Shown here piece after piece: positions 1 through 7,001 of a stretch of 14,435 bases of DNA. Made by a program: the position numbers and the translations under genes. This stretch comes from Deltaproteobacteria bacterium (GTDB taxonomy: Bacteria; Desulfobacterota; Desulfobacteria; Desulfobacterales; UBA11574): NCBI GenBank assembly GCA_019313025.1, contig JAFDCA010000611.1, positions 1 to 14,435 on the forward strand, in the 5' to 3' direction. How positions within the stretch are numbered: the first letter of the stretch is position 1; every line of letters begins with the position of its first letter. The notes beneath the pieces are model-generated. The model searched no databases and was not told the origin of the DNA. It worked only from the letters and a program-made list of their open reading frames with translations.

Positions 1-13
1 GGAGAAAAGAGTT

Positions 14-511
14 ATGTTGCATGAAGTAAACATCGCAAGCATGGCAATAGATCCAACTTCAAACACACCGATAATTATTTTAAAATCGGTTAAAGGTGAT
101 CAAGCGGTGCCGATATGGATCGGCTTACTCGAAGCGACATCCATTGCTTCAGCGCTCAGAGATATCAAATTCGACCGGCCGATGACCCATGACCTTTTCA
201 AAAATTTTGTCGACAATCTGGAGATGGCGGTATCAAAGGTTGAAGTGTGTGATTTAAAAGACAACACATTTTATGCCAGAATATATTTTGTATCAAAAGA
301 TAAGAGTTTCGACATGGATGCCCGCCCAAGTGATGCGATTGCCATCGCCCTTCGGTTTGGTGCACCGATTTATGTGGATGATAAAATTTTTGATAAATCT
401 CAGATGCTCGAAAGTGATTATGAAGTCTTAAATAAGAGCGAAGACGGAAAAAAATGGGCGGAATATCTTGAAAACCTCAATCCCGAGGACTTTGGCAAAT
501 ACAAGGTATAA
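14..511 (+). CDS. Bifunctional nuclease (BFN/DUF151) family protein
   Basis: A 165-residue cytosolic protein of the DUF151/BFN family. Its plant founder has DNase and RNase activity; most bacterial members are uncharacterised, so nuclease activity here is family inference. Visible family hallmarks are the N-terminal strand pattern ending in the VPIWIG motif (about residues 32-37), the following LEATSIASAL helix, the RPMTHDL segment (about 55-61), and the RPSDAIAIALRFGAPIYV block (about 104-121), the most conserved part of the family. The ATG at 14 is preceded by GGAG at 1-4, nine bases upstream, which fixes the start. The window opens right at this site, so the gene may be the last member of an operon lying to the left. 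The next gene is convergent. I see no convincing terminator hairpin in the 60-bp gap. Confidence 0.9.
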   Translation: MLHEVNIASMAIDPTSNTPIIILKSVKGDQAVPIWIGLLEATSIASALRDIKFDRPMTHDLFKNFVDNLEMAVSKVEVCDLKDNTFYARIYFVSKDKSFDMDARPSDAIAIALRFGAPIYVDDKIFDKSQMLESDYEVLNKSEDGKKWAEYLENLNPEDFGKYKV

Positions 512-571
512 GCTTAAGGTTTTTTAATAGATGGTTTTACCAGAATTGAAACCGTTTGATCGGATAAACGC

Positions 572-1771
572 TTACATTGAAAATATGCCGTTTTCATAGA
601 TGGTCACCTTTTTGCCGGATGCAAGATGAGCGGCAACCCGCTTCTTTTCAGTATTGACGAGGTCCCAGTGTAGGGCTGAATCATTGAAACCTAAGTGTTT
701 CTTTTTTTCTTTGGTCAATTTCTTTGGATTGCCATTATATGTATCGGCATAAGAAGAACCCAGTGCCAGATGACAGTTTCCGTATTTCCCGCCATAATTT
801 TCATCAAAAAGTGTGTTTGCCATGAAGGTGTCGATCCTGGAGAATCTTTTGTCTGTCAAAGAAAATTCACCCACCTTGTTGGCGCCTTTATCCATTGAGA
901 GCTGTTGAATGACAAAATTTTCACCCTTTTGCGCGTTGACCCTGACCACAGCGCCGTTTTTAAATTCAAGCCTTACCCCTTTTACATAGTTGCCGCTTCG
1001 AAATGAGGGCTGATTTGAAAAGTATGTCCCCCGGGTGCCTCTCCAGTCCGGTGAAAGAAATATCTCAAAGCTCGGAATGTTATGACCTGAAATGCCGACC
1101 CATTTTCTTTTTTCTCCCGGTGTTATCAAAAGATCGACATTTTCTGATTCGACATGATAGGCTTTCACGTTCATGCTGTTGAGCCACTTTTTAATGGCGG
1201 TTGCGTTATGAAAAATATCTTGCCAATGGGAAACCGGTGACGTTCTGTTCAGAAAACATGCGTTTATAATCTGGGCGGTATAGGCTTTCATTGAAAGTTT
1301 GGCATGCTTGGCCAATTCTTTTGTGGGATAGATGCACAGGGTCCATCCGAAATCGCCGGCTTGATCCCGGGCATCGAGTATATCGCGCAGATATTTTCGA
1401 GCCACGGCAGCTTTGCCGATTTTTTTTGGATCTATGTGACTCAGGTGTGTTATCGATTCAGGTGCATACATAAAAATACCGCCGTTTAAACGGTTAAACA
1501 GTTCTTTTTCACCAGGCGGCTGGAAAATAATCTGTTTGTTATTTGCTTGTTCAAAAAAGTGCTGCTCCATATTTGCGGTAAGGTTTGTGCGCAGGACAGG
1601 ATGAATTCCCATATTGATAAGTTTTGAATAGACTGTTTCTGCAAGTCGGACAGCAGGCATATCATAGCGGATGAGCACAATGTCATTTTCTTTAAATTTT
1701 TTGGTTCTGGCAGTTTTGAGTCCCCACAGCAACGCATCTGCATACCTATCCAGCTGTTTTTCAGTGAACAT
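572..1771 (-). CDS. M29-family aminopeptidase (thermophilic metalloprotease type)
   Basis: A 399-residue protein matching the M29 (AmpS/AmpT/PepS) metallo-aminopeptidases in length and layout. These cytosolic enzymes bind two metal ions and remove N-terminal residues from peptides. The N-terminal half has the typical DRYADALLWG opening and an alpha/beta domain. The C-terminal half carries the likely metal ligands: Glu in VRLEFKNG (about 267-274), Asn/His in GKYGNCHLALGSSY (about 327-340), and His/Asp in LHWDLV (about 368-373). The start has AGGAG seven bases upstream. It begins 4 bp after the stop of the 88-residue gene, so it is the last gene of the tetrapyrrole cluster and probably shares its transcript. 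Nothing in the sequence links a peptidase to heme synthesis, so the association may be housekeeping only. Family assignment is firm; the substrate is not known. Confidence 0.85.
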   Translation of the reverse strand: MFTEKQLDRYADALLWGLKTARTKKFKENDIVLIRYDMPAVRLAETVYSKLINMGIHPVLRTNLTANMEQHFFEQANNKQIIFQPPGEKELFNRLNGGIFMYAPESITHLSHIDPKKIGKAAVARKYLRDILDARDQAGDFGWTLCIYPTKELAKHAKLSMKAYTAQIINACFLNRTSPVSHWQDIFHNATAIKKWLNSMNVKAYHVESENVDLLITPGEKRKWVGISGHNIPSFEIFLSPDWRGTRGTYFSNQPSFRSGNYVKGVRLEFKNGAVVRVNAQKGENFVIQQLSMDKGANKVGEFSLTDKRFSRIDTFMANTLFDENYGGKYGNCHLALGSSYADTYNGNPKKLTKEKKKHLGFNDSALHWDLVNTEKKRVAAHLASGKKVTIYENGIFSM

Positions 1772-1775
1772 GGCG

Positions 1776-2042
1776 TTACTCCTGATTTATTGGATGATGG
1801 TCCTTTAAAAAAAGACGGTGATACTCCGGATCCTTAAGATGTTTCTTAAGAATCCGCGTCAGCAGAAAAAAAATTTCTTCAAGTTCTTCATTGGATAGTC
1901 TCGTTATCAATTCTTTCATGAGCGTGTCATCGGAGAATTTCTGAAGATAATAGATGATGGTGTTTTCATCGGTTTCTCGGTCGAAACCAAGCCCTACGAG
2001 ACCGTTGTAAGTTTCAACATGATTGTGTGTGTGCGTTGTCAT
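1776..2042 (-). CDS. Small conserved-looking protein of unknown function (88 aa)
   Basis: The reading frame is open back to position 2117, but the best start is the ATG at 2042, preceded by GGAGAC with good spacing (GGAG five bases before the ATG). This gives 88 residues and a 29-base overlap with the 3' end of cobA-hemD. The protein starts with alternating histidines (TTHTHNHVE) and continues with a GLVGLGFDRETDE segment. It then looks all-helical and highly charged, with NEELEEIFFLLTRILKKH (about 50-67). No signal peptide, membrane segment or cysteine is seen. From memory, similar short proteins labelled only 'cytoplasmic protein' occur in sulfate reducers. I could not verify this and assign no function. 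The overlap and the 4-bp gap to the peptidase gene argue that it is really translated as part of the operon. Confidence 0.7.
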   Translation of the reverse strand: MTTHTHNHVETYNGLVGLGFDRETDENTIIYYLQKFSDDTLMKELITRLSNEELEEIFFLLTRILKKHLKDPEYHRLFLKDHHPINQE

Positions 2043-3570
2043 TTTGTCTCCGATAGTATTGCTGAATGGCATCACACAGTCCATCGATGGTGTAAGATTC
2101 GGCAACGATATGAACATCGAATCCGAGATTACGCGCGGTATCGGCAGTTATGGGACCGATGCCGGCAATGGTGACACCTTTAATCAGGTTGTCCAAACTT
2201 CCGGATGGAAGAAGGGAACGAAAATTTTTTACGGTGGATGAGCTGGTAAATGTGATCATATCGACGGTGCGCTCTTTAAGTCGTTCTAAAAGGATATCAG
2301 CACCGTCTTTTACCGGTTGGTTACAGTATGCTGCGACATCATCAACAACCGCTCCCATTTTTGTCAACGCCAAGGGCAATACCTGCCTGGCCTCTTTTGC
2401 ACGTGGCAGCAATATCTTTTTCCCCATGATATCTTCTTTGGCAAATGACTTAACAACGGATTCGGCCTTATAACTTTCTGGAACAATATCGCTTTGGAAT
2501 CCAAAGTTAAAAAGTCTTTTGGCCGTAGCCGGTCCGATAACCGCTGTTCGGACATGATTTAGATCTCGTACATCTTTGTTTTTTTCAAAAAGGCGGTTAA
2601 AAAAGAAATTAACGCCGTTGACACTGGTAAACATCAGCCAGTCATAAAAAAAAAGATTGTCAATGGCCGTGTCCAAGGGCTTGAAGTCATCCGGCGGGAC
2701 GACTCTTATGGTCGGGCATTCCAGACATTCTGCACCTAAATCGGAAAGACGTTTAACCAGATCGCTGGCCTGTTCCCTGGATCGGGTTACCACGATGCTT
2801 CGTCCCATCAGAGGTCTGTTTTCAAACCATTTCATTTTTTCTCTTAACTTTACCACATGACCGACAACAAGAATAGCAGGTGGTTTGATACCGTGGGCAT
2901 TTTTAAGTTCAAAAATCGTGCCGATTGTTCCTGTAACAGTGACTTGCTTGGCGGTGGTTCCCCAGCGAATAAGCGCTGCCGGCGTATCGGGATGCATACC
3001 GTGACGGATCAGACCGTCACTGATATGATGCAGGTTTTTGACCCCCATCAGAAAGACAAGGGTCCCGATTCCTTTGGCAAGTGATTTCCAGTCTATACTC
3101 GATTCTTTTTTTGTCGGATCTTCATGGCCGGTAATAAAAGCAAGTGTGGAAGTGAATTTTCTGTGAGTCAGCGGAATTCCGGCATAGGCCGGGACTGCAA
3201 TGGCCGACGTGACGCCGGGTACAATTTCAAACGGGATGTTTGCATGAATTAGAACCTCCGCTTCTTCACCACCGCGGCCGAATATTAAAGGATCACCTCC
3301 CTTGAGTCGAGTAACCGTCAAACCAATTTCGGCTTTTTCAACCATAAGGGCGTTGATTTGTTCCTGAGAAAACGTATGATCACTTCCTTTTTTACCCACA
3401 TAGATGATCTCTGCATTTTTGGAAGCATCTTTCAATAAAATTGAGGATGCAAGAAAATCGTAGATTAAAACATCCGCTCGTTTGATACATTCCAATCCCT
3501 TAACGGTAATCAGCCCCGGATCACCGGGGCCGGCACCGACCAGGAATACTTTACCCGTCATCGTTTTCAT
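2014..3570 (-). CDS. cobA-hemD: Fused uroporphyrinogen-III C-methyltransferase / uroporphyrinogen-III synthase
   Basis: A 518-residue bifunctional tetrapyrrole enzyme. Residues about 4-250 are a SAM-dependent uroporphyrinogen-III methyltransferase, with VGAGPGDPGLITVKG (about 11-25), the RLKGGDPLIFGRGGEEAE loop (about 88-105) and VPGVTSAIAVPAYAGIPLTHR (about 117-137). Residues about 256-510 are uroporphyrinogen-III synthase, starting at GRSIVVTRSREQASDL and including FTSVNGV and TFTSSSTVKNF. HemD closes hydroxymethylbilane to uroporphyrinogen III, and CobA methylates it twice to precorrin-2. Such fusions are known in sulfate reducers and some clostridia. The ATG at 3570 overlaps the hemC stop by 20 bases. 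A second in-frame ATG at 3561 is possible, and neither has a strong ribosome site, so translation may depend on ribosomes finishing hemC. The HemD sequence is poorly conserved in general, but the fusion context makes it secure. Confidence 0.95.
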   Translation of the reverse strand: MKTMTGKVFLVGAGPGDPGLITVKGLECIKRADVLIYDFLASSILLKDASKNAEIIYVGKKGSDHTFSQEQINALMVEKAEIGLTVTRLKGGDPLIFGRGGEEAEVLIHANIPFEIVPGVTSAIAVPAYAGIPLTHRKFTSTLAFITGHEDPTKKESSIDWKSLAKGIGTLVFLMGVKNLHHISDGLIRHGMHPDTPAALIRWGTTAKQVTVTGTIGTIFELKNAHGIKPPAILVVGHVVKLREKMKWFENRPLMGRSIVVTRSREQASDLVKRLSDLGAECLECPTIRVVPPDDFKPLDTAIDNLFFYDWLMFTSVNGVNFFFNRLFEKNKDVRDLNHVRTAVIGPATAKRLFNFGFQSDIVPESYKAESVVKSFAKEDIMGKKILLPRAKEARQVLPLALTKMGAVVDDVAAYCNQPVKDGADILLERLKERTVDMITFTSSSTVKNFRSLLPSGSLDNLIKGVTIAGIGPITADTARNLGFDVHIVAESYTIDGLCDAIQQYYRRQNDNAHTQSC

Positions 3571-4498
3571 TAAATTCGTCTTTTAGGGCTTCGATTATTT
3601 TTTCGGCTCCCATTGAAATTAACCGTTCTGCAAGTTCTATCCCAAGACTTTCGGATGAATCGATGGGTCCAATGATCGTTTCTTTAAAAAGAGTTTTACC
3701 GTCAAGGGTCGCCACAAGTCCGGAAAGCGTAAATATGTTTTTATCGATCTTTCCGTAAGCGGCAATGGGAACTTGACAGCCGCCCTCAAGGCGGTTTAAA
3801 AATGCGCGTTCACCCAAAATGATCGCCCGTGTTTGAGGATCTTCGAGAGTGGCCACAATCGATTCGACATCGGGATCATGTTGTCTGATTTCGATACAGA
3901 GTGCTCCCTGGCCCACTGCCGGCAGCATGATGTTTTCATCCAGATATTCGGTAATTCTGTTTTCAAGTCCCAGGCGTTTGACACCCGCCGCCGCCAAGAT
4001 GATGGCATCTAGATTCTCAGTTTCGAGCTTTTTAAGACGCGTATCAAGATTCCCCCTTAAAGGCAAGATTACCAGATCGGGCCTGGCATGAAGAAGCTGT
4101 GCCTTTCGCCGAAGGCTGCTGGTACCGATTTTGGCACCGGAAACCAGCTTTGACAGGTGTGTTTTGTTTCTGGAAATTAGAACATCTTGGGGGATTTCTC
4201 GCTGGGGGATTGCACCGATACATAACCCTTTCGGTATTTCACCCGGCATATCCTTCATGCTGTGCACAGCAAGATCTATTTTGCCGTCTAAAAGGGCTTC
4301 TTCGATTTCCTTGACAAAAAGACCTTTGCCGCCAACCTTGGCAAGGGGGACATCGAGGATTTTATCACCTTTTGTCTTTATCGTTTCAAGTTGAATTGAA
4401 AGGGAGGGGTGTTTAGCTTCAAGGGACGATTTGACCCAATTGGCCTGCCAGAGTGCGAGTTTACTTCCTCTGGTTCCTATTATTAGGATTTTTCCCAT
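3551..4498 (-). CDS. hemC: Hydroxymethylbilane synthase (porphobilinogen deaminase)
   Basis: A 315-residue cytosolic enzyme that links four porphobilinogens into hydroxymethylbilane. The family N-terminus IGTRGSKLALWQA (about 7-19) is present. So are the HSMKDMP loop with the catalytic Asp (about residue 83), the GTSSLRRKAQL stretch (about 125-135), the LRGNLDTRL segment (about 147-155), AVGQGALCIE, and the LEGGCQVPIAAYG motif. Cys241 of that motif should carry the dipyrromethane cofactor. Length fits the family. Its ATG shares one base with the stop of the upstream zinc-ribbon gene, and its 3' end overlaps cobA-hemD by 20 bases. This makes translational coupling in the order zinc ribbon, hemC, cobA-hemD likely. 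Confidence 0.97.
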   Translation of the reverse strand: MGKILIIGTRGSKLALWQANWVKSSLEAKHPSLSIQLETIKTKGDKILDVPLAKVGGKGLFVKEIEEALLDGKIDLAVHSMKDMPGEIPKGLCIGAIPQREIPQDVLISRNKTHLSKLVSGAKIGTSSLRRKAQLLHARPDLVILPLRGNLDTRLKKLETENLDAIILAAAGVKRLGLENRITEYLDENIMLPAVGQGALCIEIRQHDPDVESIVATLEDPQTRAIILGERAFLNRLEGGCQVPIAAYGKIDKNIFTLSGLVATLDGKTLFKETIIGPIDSSESLGIELAERLISMGAEKIIEALKDEFNENDDG

Positions 4499-4728
4499 CA
4501 GTGATCACAGCTCGTGCAGCTGGTTGCTGCACATCCCGTACATGATGACGATCCGGCAGCGGCTTTGGTGGTGAGTCCATGCCCGCTCTTGCTGAAAAAG
4601 GTCGATGCAGACATCAGTTTTTTCACCTTTTTGTTATTGCATGAAGGGCAATCGGGTTGTTCATTTCCGAAGACCAGGCACTCAAAATCTTTATTGCATT
4701 TATCACAATGGTATTCATAAATCGGCAT
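4498..4728 (-). CDS. FmdB-family zinc-ribbon protein
   Basis: A 76-residue protein with the FmdB/CxxC_CxxC_SSSS regulatory-protein signature. It starts MPIYEYHCDKCNKDFECLV, with one CxxC pair at about residues 8-11 and a second in CPSCNNKKVKKL (about 32-35), which together should bind one zinc. A Gly/Ser/Ala linker leads to a C-terminal Cys-rich tail (CTGCAATSCTSC, ending in His). FmdB was named for a putative regulator beside formamidase genes, but most members have no proven role. AAGGAG lies nine bases before the ATG. The stop shares a base with the hemC start. It may be the first gene of the tetrapyrrole transcript, which is compatible with, but does not prove, a regulatory role. Confidence 0.85.
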   Translation of the reverse strand: MPIYEYHCDKCNKDFECLVFGNEQPDCPSCNNKKVKKLMSASTFFSKSGHGLTTKAAAGSSSCTGCAATSCTSCDH

Positions 4729-4754
4729 TATTTGTTGCTCCTTATTTTTTCCCT

Positions 4755-4783
4755 CAAGTATTGCCGAACGTGTAAAAAGTCAA
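4755..4783 (-). promoter_or_regulatory. Possible sigma-70 promoter for the tetrapyrrole cluster
   Basis: Read on the minus strand, TTGACT (4783-4778) and TACTTG (4760-4755) are separated by 17 bases and lie about 30 bases upstream of the FmdB-type start codon. The -35 match is good. The -10 match is poor, and an overlapping AATACT is an alternative. A run of A/T lies upstream. The site is plausible only because this is the sole gap before five tightly packed genes. Confidence 0.3.
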
Positions 4784-4898
4784 AATCGTTTTTTTAAGGT
4801 CAAATGTTTCATCGGCGTATTATGATACGGCAGAATATATAAACTAATCATTTATAAGGTTAAATCAACCTTTAATTGTTCCTGTTGTGGAATATAGG

Positions 4899-5846
4899 CT
4901 ATTCGATTTCCTCGATAATCCCGGCAGCAATAAGGGGCAGCATAATTTCATGATGGCCCGTTAAGTGGAATCCCCGACCACCGCCGGCGGTGGGCCGGCT
5001 CACGACATTGGTCATCGGCCGGTATTGCCGGATGAAGTCCATGTTCACTGTGGTGAAATCGTTCAGTTGATGTCCTAAATTCCGTGCCAATGTGACTGCT
5101 TTTAGAAAAACCTCCGGCAGAATGACGGCGGATCCGATATTGAAATAAACGCCCTTTTCAAGTGTACTCACCACGGATGCGTAGGTTCGAAAATCTCTGT
5201 GAGTCGTTTCGCCGGTTGCTTTTGCATCGAATCCGGGATGCATATGAATAATGTCGGTGCCAAATGCCACATGTACCGTTACGGCGATACCGAGCCTTCG
5301 ACCTGCAGCAAGGATGCTATGTTCTAAAAAGGGGAGTTTTTTTTCGATCATTACAGCCCCGATGGTTTCTCCGAGTCCGCTGGATGTTTTTCCGGCGCGA
5401 CGGATGGCATCACATAAAAAAGCACCGGTTTCATGAGCCATGCCAAAGGTGCCGTTTCCGATGGATGCGGATACATCCTCGGATGTTTGTCCTGCCATGG
5501 CCAGTTCAAGATCATGAATTATGCCGGCGCCATTTAAGGCGACAGCCGTAATAATTCCGCGCTCCATGAGATCGATAACAACCGGATTTAGACCCACTTT
5601 CGTGACATGTGCTCCCATGGCAAAAACGATGGTTTTATTTTCATGAAACGCTTTTGCGGTGGATGACATGATGGTTTTAAGATGATTTCCGGCAAGTATA
5701 TCCGGAAGCCGGTTAAGAAAATCCTTAAAAGTAAATCCCTTTTGCCATGCTTTTGCGAATGCGTCTGTGGATACTTTGCTTTTTCGCTTTGAGAGCGGGT
5801 ATGTTTTTACTTTGCTCAAGTCTATGGGTTCAAATTTTTTCTCCAT
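4899..5846 (-). CDS. Deoxyhypusine-synthase-like protein, substrate unknown
   Basis: The frame is open to 5897, but the ATG at 5846 is preferred because AAGGGAC lies just upstream (315 residues); the upstream start has no good ribosome site. I place it in the deoxyhypusine synthase (DHS) superfamily from the pattern TIVFAMGAHVTKVGLNPVV (about 72-90), then an Ile/Val-rich strand and ALNGAGIIHDLELAMAG (about 103-119). This parallels the Gly-rich NAD-binding stretch and 'TAGGVEED' motif of true DHS. Further conserved-looking pieces are TSEDVSASI, HVAFGTDIIHMHPGFDA (about 192-208), NIGSAVILPEVFLKA and SRPTAGGGRGFHLTGHHE (about 283-300). The catalytic-lysine motif of eukaryotic DHS (SWGKI-like) is not visible. 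Bacteria lack eIF5A, so the substrate is probably different, perhaps another amine transfer. No signal peptide or membrane segment. It stands alone between two operons. The family call is moderate and the function is open. Confidence 0.6.
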   Translation of the reverse strand: MEKKFEPIDLSKVKTYPLSKRKSKVSTDAFAKAWQKGFTFKDFLNRLPDILAGNHLKTIMSSTAKAFHENKTIVFAMGAHVTKVGLNPVVIDLMERGIITAVALNGAGIIHDLELAMAGQTSEDVSASIGNGTFGMAHETGAFLCDAIRRAGKTSSGLGETIGAVMIEKKLPFLEHSILAAGRRLGIAVTVHVAFGTDIIHMHPGFDAKATGETTHRDFRTYASVVSTLEKGVYFNIGSAVILPEVFLKAVTLARNLGHQLNDFTTVNMDFIRQYRPMTNVVSRPTAGGGRGFHLTGHHEIMLPLIAAGIIEEIE

Positions 5847-6303
5847 AATGTCCCTTGTCTGGTAAAAGTTTAGCGCTTTGAAACAAACCGTTCTCATTGG
5901 TCTTCATTTTCAACTACGCCCAACAAGAAGGAGCTTTAGGCATCATTTAACTTATGGCTGGAAGCTGTTTGAGTGGATTAGGGATCGTATTGAAAAAACC
6001 ATAAGCAATTTGGCAGTATAGATAAATTTGCCTGTTAAAACAGAGGCATTTATGAATAGTCCGGGCTGGTTCTTTCATTACGACCCATTATTCACGAGTT
6101 CTTTCAGCCATAAGTTAAATGATGCCTAAAGCGATAATGTTTTTAGAAGGCTAAAGTGCAACTATTTGAGGGATCGAGGAGTTTTTTTGTTCAATCAGCT
6201 CCATGGATAATGCTTTTTTTCAAAAAAAATATCTATTCCGCTCCCTCACACCGAGCCGGGGTTGATATATAGTATTTATAATAAAAACTTACCGACCCTT
6301 GAA
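5847..6303. other. Gene-free stretch around a MITE-like element
   Basis: This stretch lies between the DHS-like gene and gmhA, both on the minus strand. Apart from the 5933-6132 element I find no credible coding region. From 6133 to 6303 the DNA is AT-rich, with a T-run facing an A-run near 6217-6228. It contains no clear terminator hairpin for gmhA and no promoter I would defend. Confidence 0.5.
5933..6132. mobile_element. MITE-like non-coding element with perfect 28-bp terminal inverted repeats
   Basis: Positions 5933-5960 and 6105-6132 are exact reverse complements over 28 bases; the left arm begins GCTTTAGGCATC. Pairing continues inward for three of the next four positions. The 144 bases between hold no open frame of note but contain a second, imperfect dyad near the centre (6024-6051, TGCCTGT against ACAGAGGCA). 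The whole unit could therefore fold as one long hairpin. Immediately outside both arms the dinucleotide GA occurs (5931-5932 and 6133-6134), which could be a 2-bp target duplication or chance. Size, perfect arms and lack of a transposase fit a miniature inverted-repeat transposable element moved in trans. I cannot name the parent IS family. Confidence 0.7.
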
Positions 6304-6885
6304 TTATTTGACGAATTTTTCCGGAAACAAAATCCGGTCCACCAGATCGCACAAGATATGGCCCAATGTGGTATGGACTTCCTGAATTCTTGCAGTTACA
6401 TCTGATTTTACGGAAAAAACATGATCTGCACACTCGGCCAGTTCACCGCCACGACCGGTGAATCCAATGGTTAAGATTCCGATATTTTTCGCTGCATGAA
6501 CGGCATTGACAACGTTTTTTGATTTACCGCTGGTACTGATCCCAATGGCGATATCGTCTTTTCTTCCCAAAGCTAAAATTTGTTTGGTGAATATGTCATC
6601 AAACCGGTAGTCGTTTCCGATGCTGGTGATGATGGATGTGTCGGTGGTCAATGCCAGGGCAGCAAGGGGCGGCCGTTCGATTTGAAACCGGTTGACGAAT
6701 TCAGCAGCGATATGCTGGGCATCTGCCGCACTTCCCCCATTACCAAAAAGTAGAATTTTGTGACCGGAGGTAATACAGGAGGCGAGGTGGTCCGCAATCC
6801 TTTGAATGAGATCGATGTTTTCTTTTATGAATCGATCTTTGACGTTGACGCTCTCTTTAAGTGTGTTCAAGATAATGTTTTTCAT
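6304..6885 (-). CDS. gmhA: Phosphoheptose isomerase (sedoheptulose 7-phosphate isomerase)
   Basis: A 193-residue SIS-domain protein with the length and motifs of GmhA. It converts sedoheptulose 7-phosphate to D-glycero-D-manno-heptose 7-phosphate, the first step toward the heptose of the LPS inner core, and so implies a Gram-negative envelope. The substrate loop FGNGGSAADAQHIAAEF (about 47-63) is present with His58 and Glu62. Also present are the phosphate-binding STSGKSKNV segment (about 117-125) and the C-terminal QEVHTTLGHILCDLVD (about 168-183). There Gln168 and His176 match the positions of the metal-binding Gln and His of the E. coli enzyme. The ATG at 6885 has only a weak ribosome site. 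The gene lies 104 bases after the TPR gene on the same strand, with the heptamer array between them. No other heptose gene is in view. Confidence 0.93.
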   Translation of the reverse strand: MKNIILNTLKESVNVKDRFIKENIDLIQRIADHLASCITSGHKILLFGNGGSAADAQHIAAEFVNRFQIERPPLAALALTTDTSIITSIGNDYRFDDIFTKQILALGRKDDIAIGISTSGKSKNVVNAVHAAKNIGILTIGFTGRGGELAECADHVFSVKSDVTARIQEVHTTLGHILCDLVDRILFPEKFVK

Positions 6886-6924
6886 TGCTAAACCGCCGTT
6901 TCTTTAGGTTAATCATACCCCCTA

Positions 6925-7001
6925 ACCTCTGGCCCCTGACCGCTGACGTCTCTTTCCTCTTTCCTGTATTCTTCATCCTGTATCCTGCATCATGCATCCT
7001 T
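6925..7001. repeat. Degenerate heptamer tandem repeat (11 units)
   Basis: Eleven consecutive 7-base units run without a phase break from ACCTCTG at 6925 to CATCCTT at 7001. The better units read CATCCTG or TATCCTG, and CAGGATA/CAGGATG on the other strand. The left units are more diverged (CCCCTG, CGCTG). The strand is strongly pyrimidine-rich. The array fills most of the space between gmhA and the TPR gene, and its right end (6990-7001) encodes the last three codons and the stop of the TPR protein. There are no spacers, so it is not a CRISPR array. Confidence 0.75.

Noticed and set aside
512..571. Bidirectional terminator between the convergent DUF151 and peptidase genes
   Set aside because: Only a five-pair GGTTT/AAACC stem and a short T-run without a GC-rich hairpin; not convincing.
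4856..4872. Inverted repeat AAGGTT / AACCTT downstream of the DHS-like gene as a terminator
   Set aside because: Only six AT-rich pairs and no T-run on the relevant strand; too weak to call.
6925..7001. CRISPR array
   Set aside because: The units are 7 bases, contiguous and degenerate, without spacers; no cas gene is nearby.
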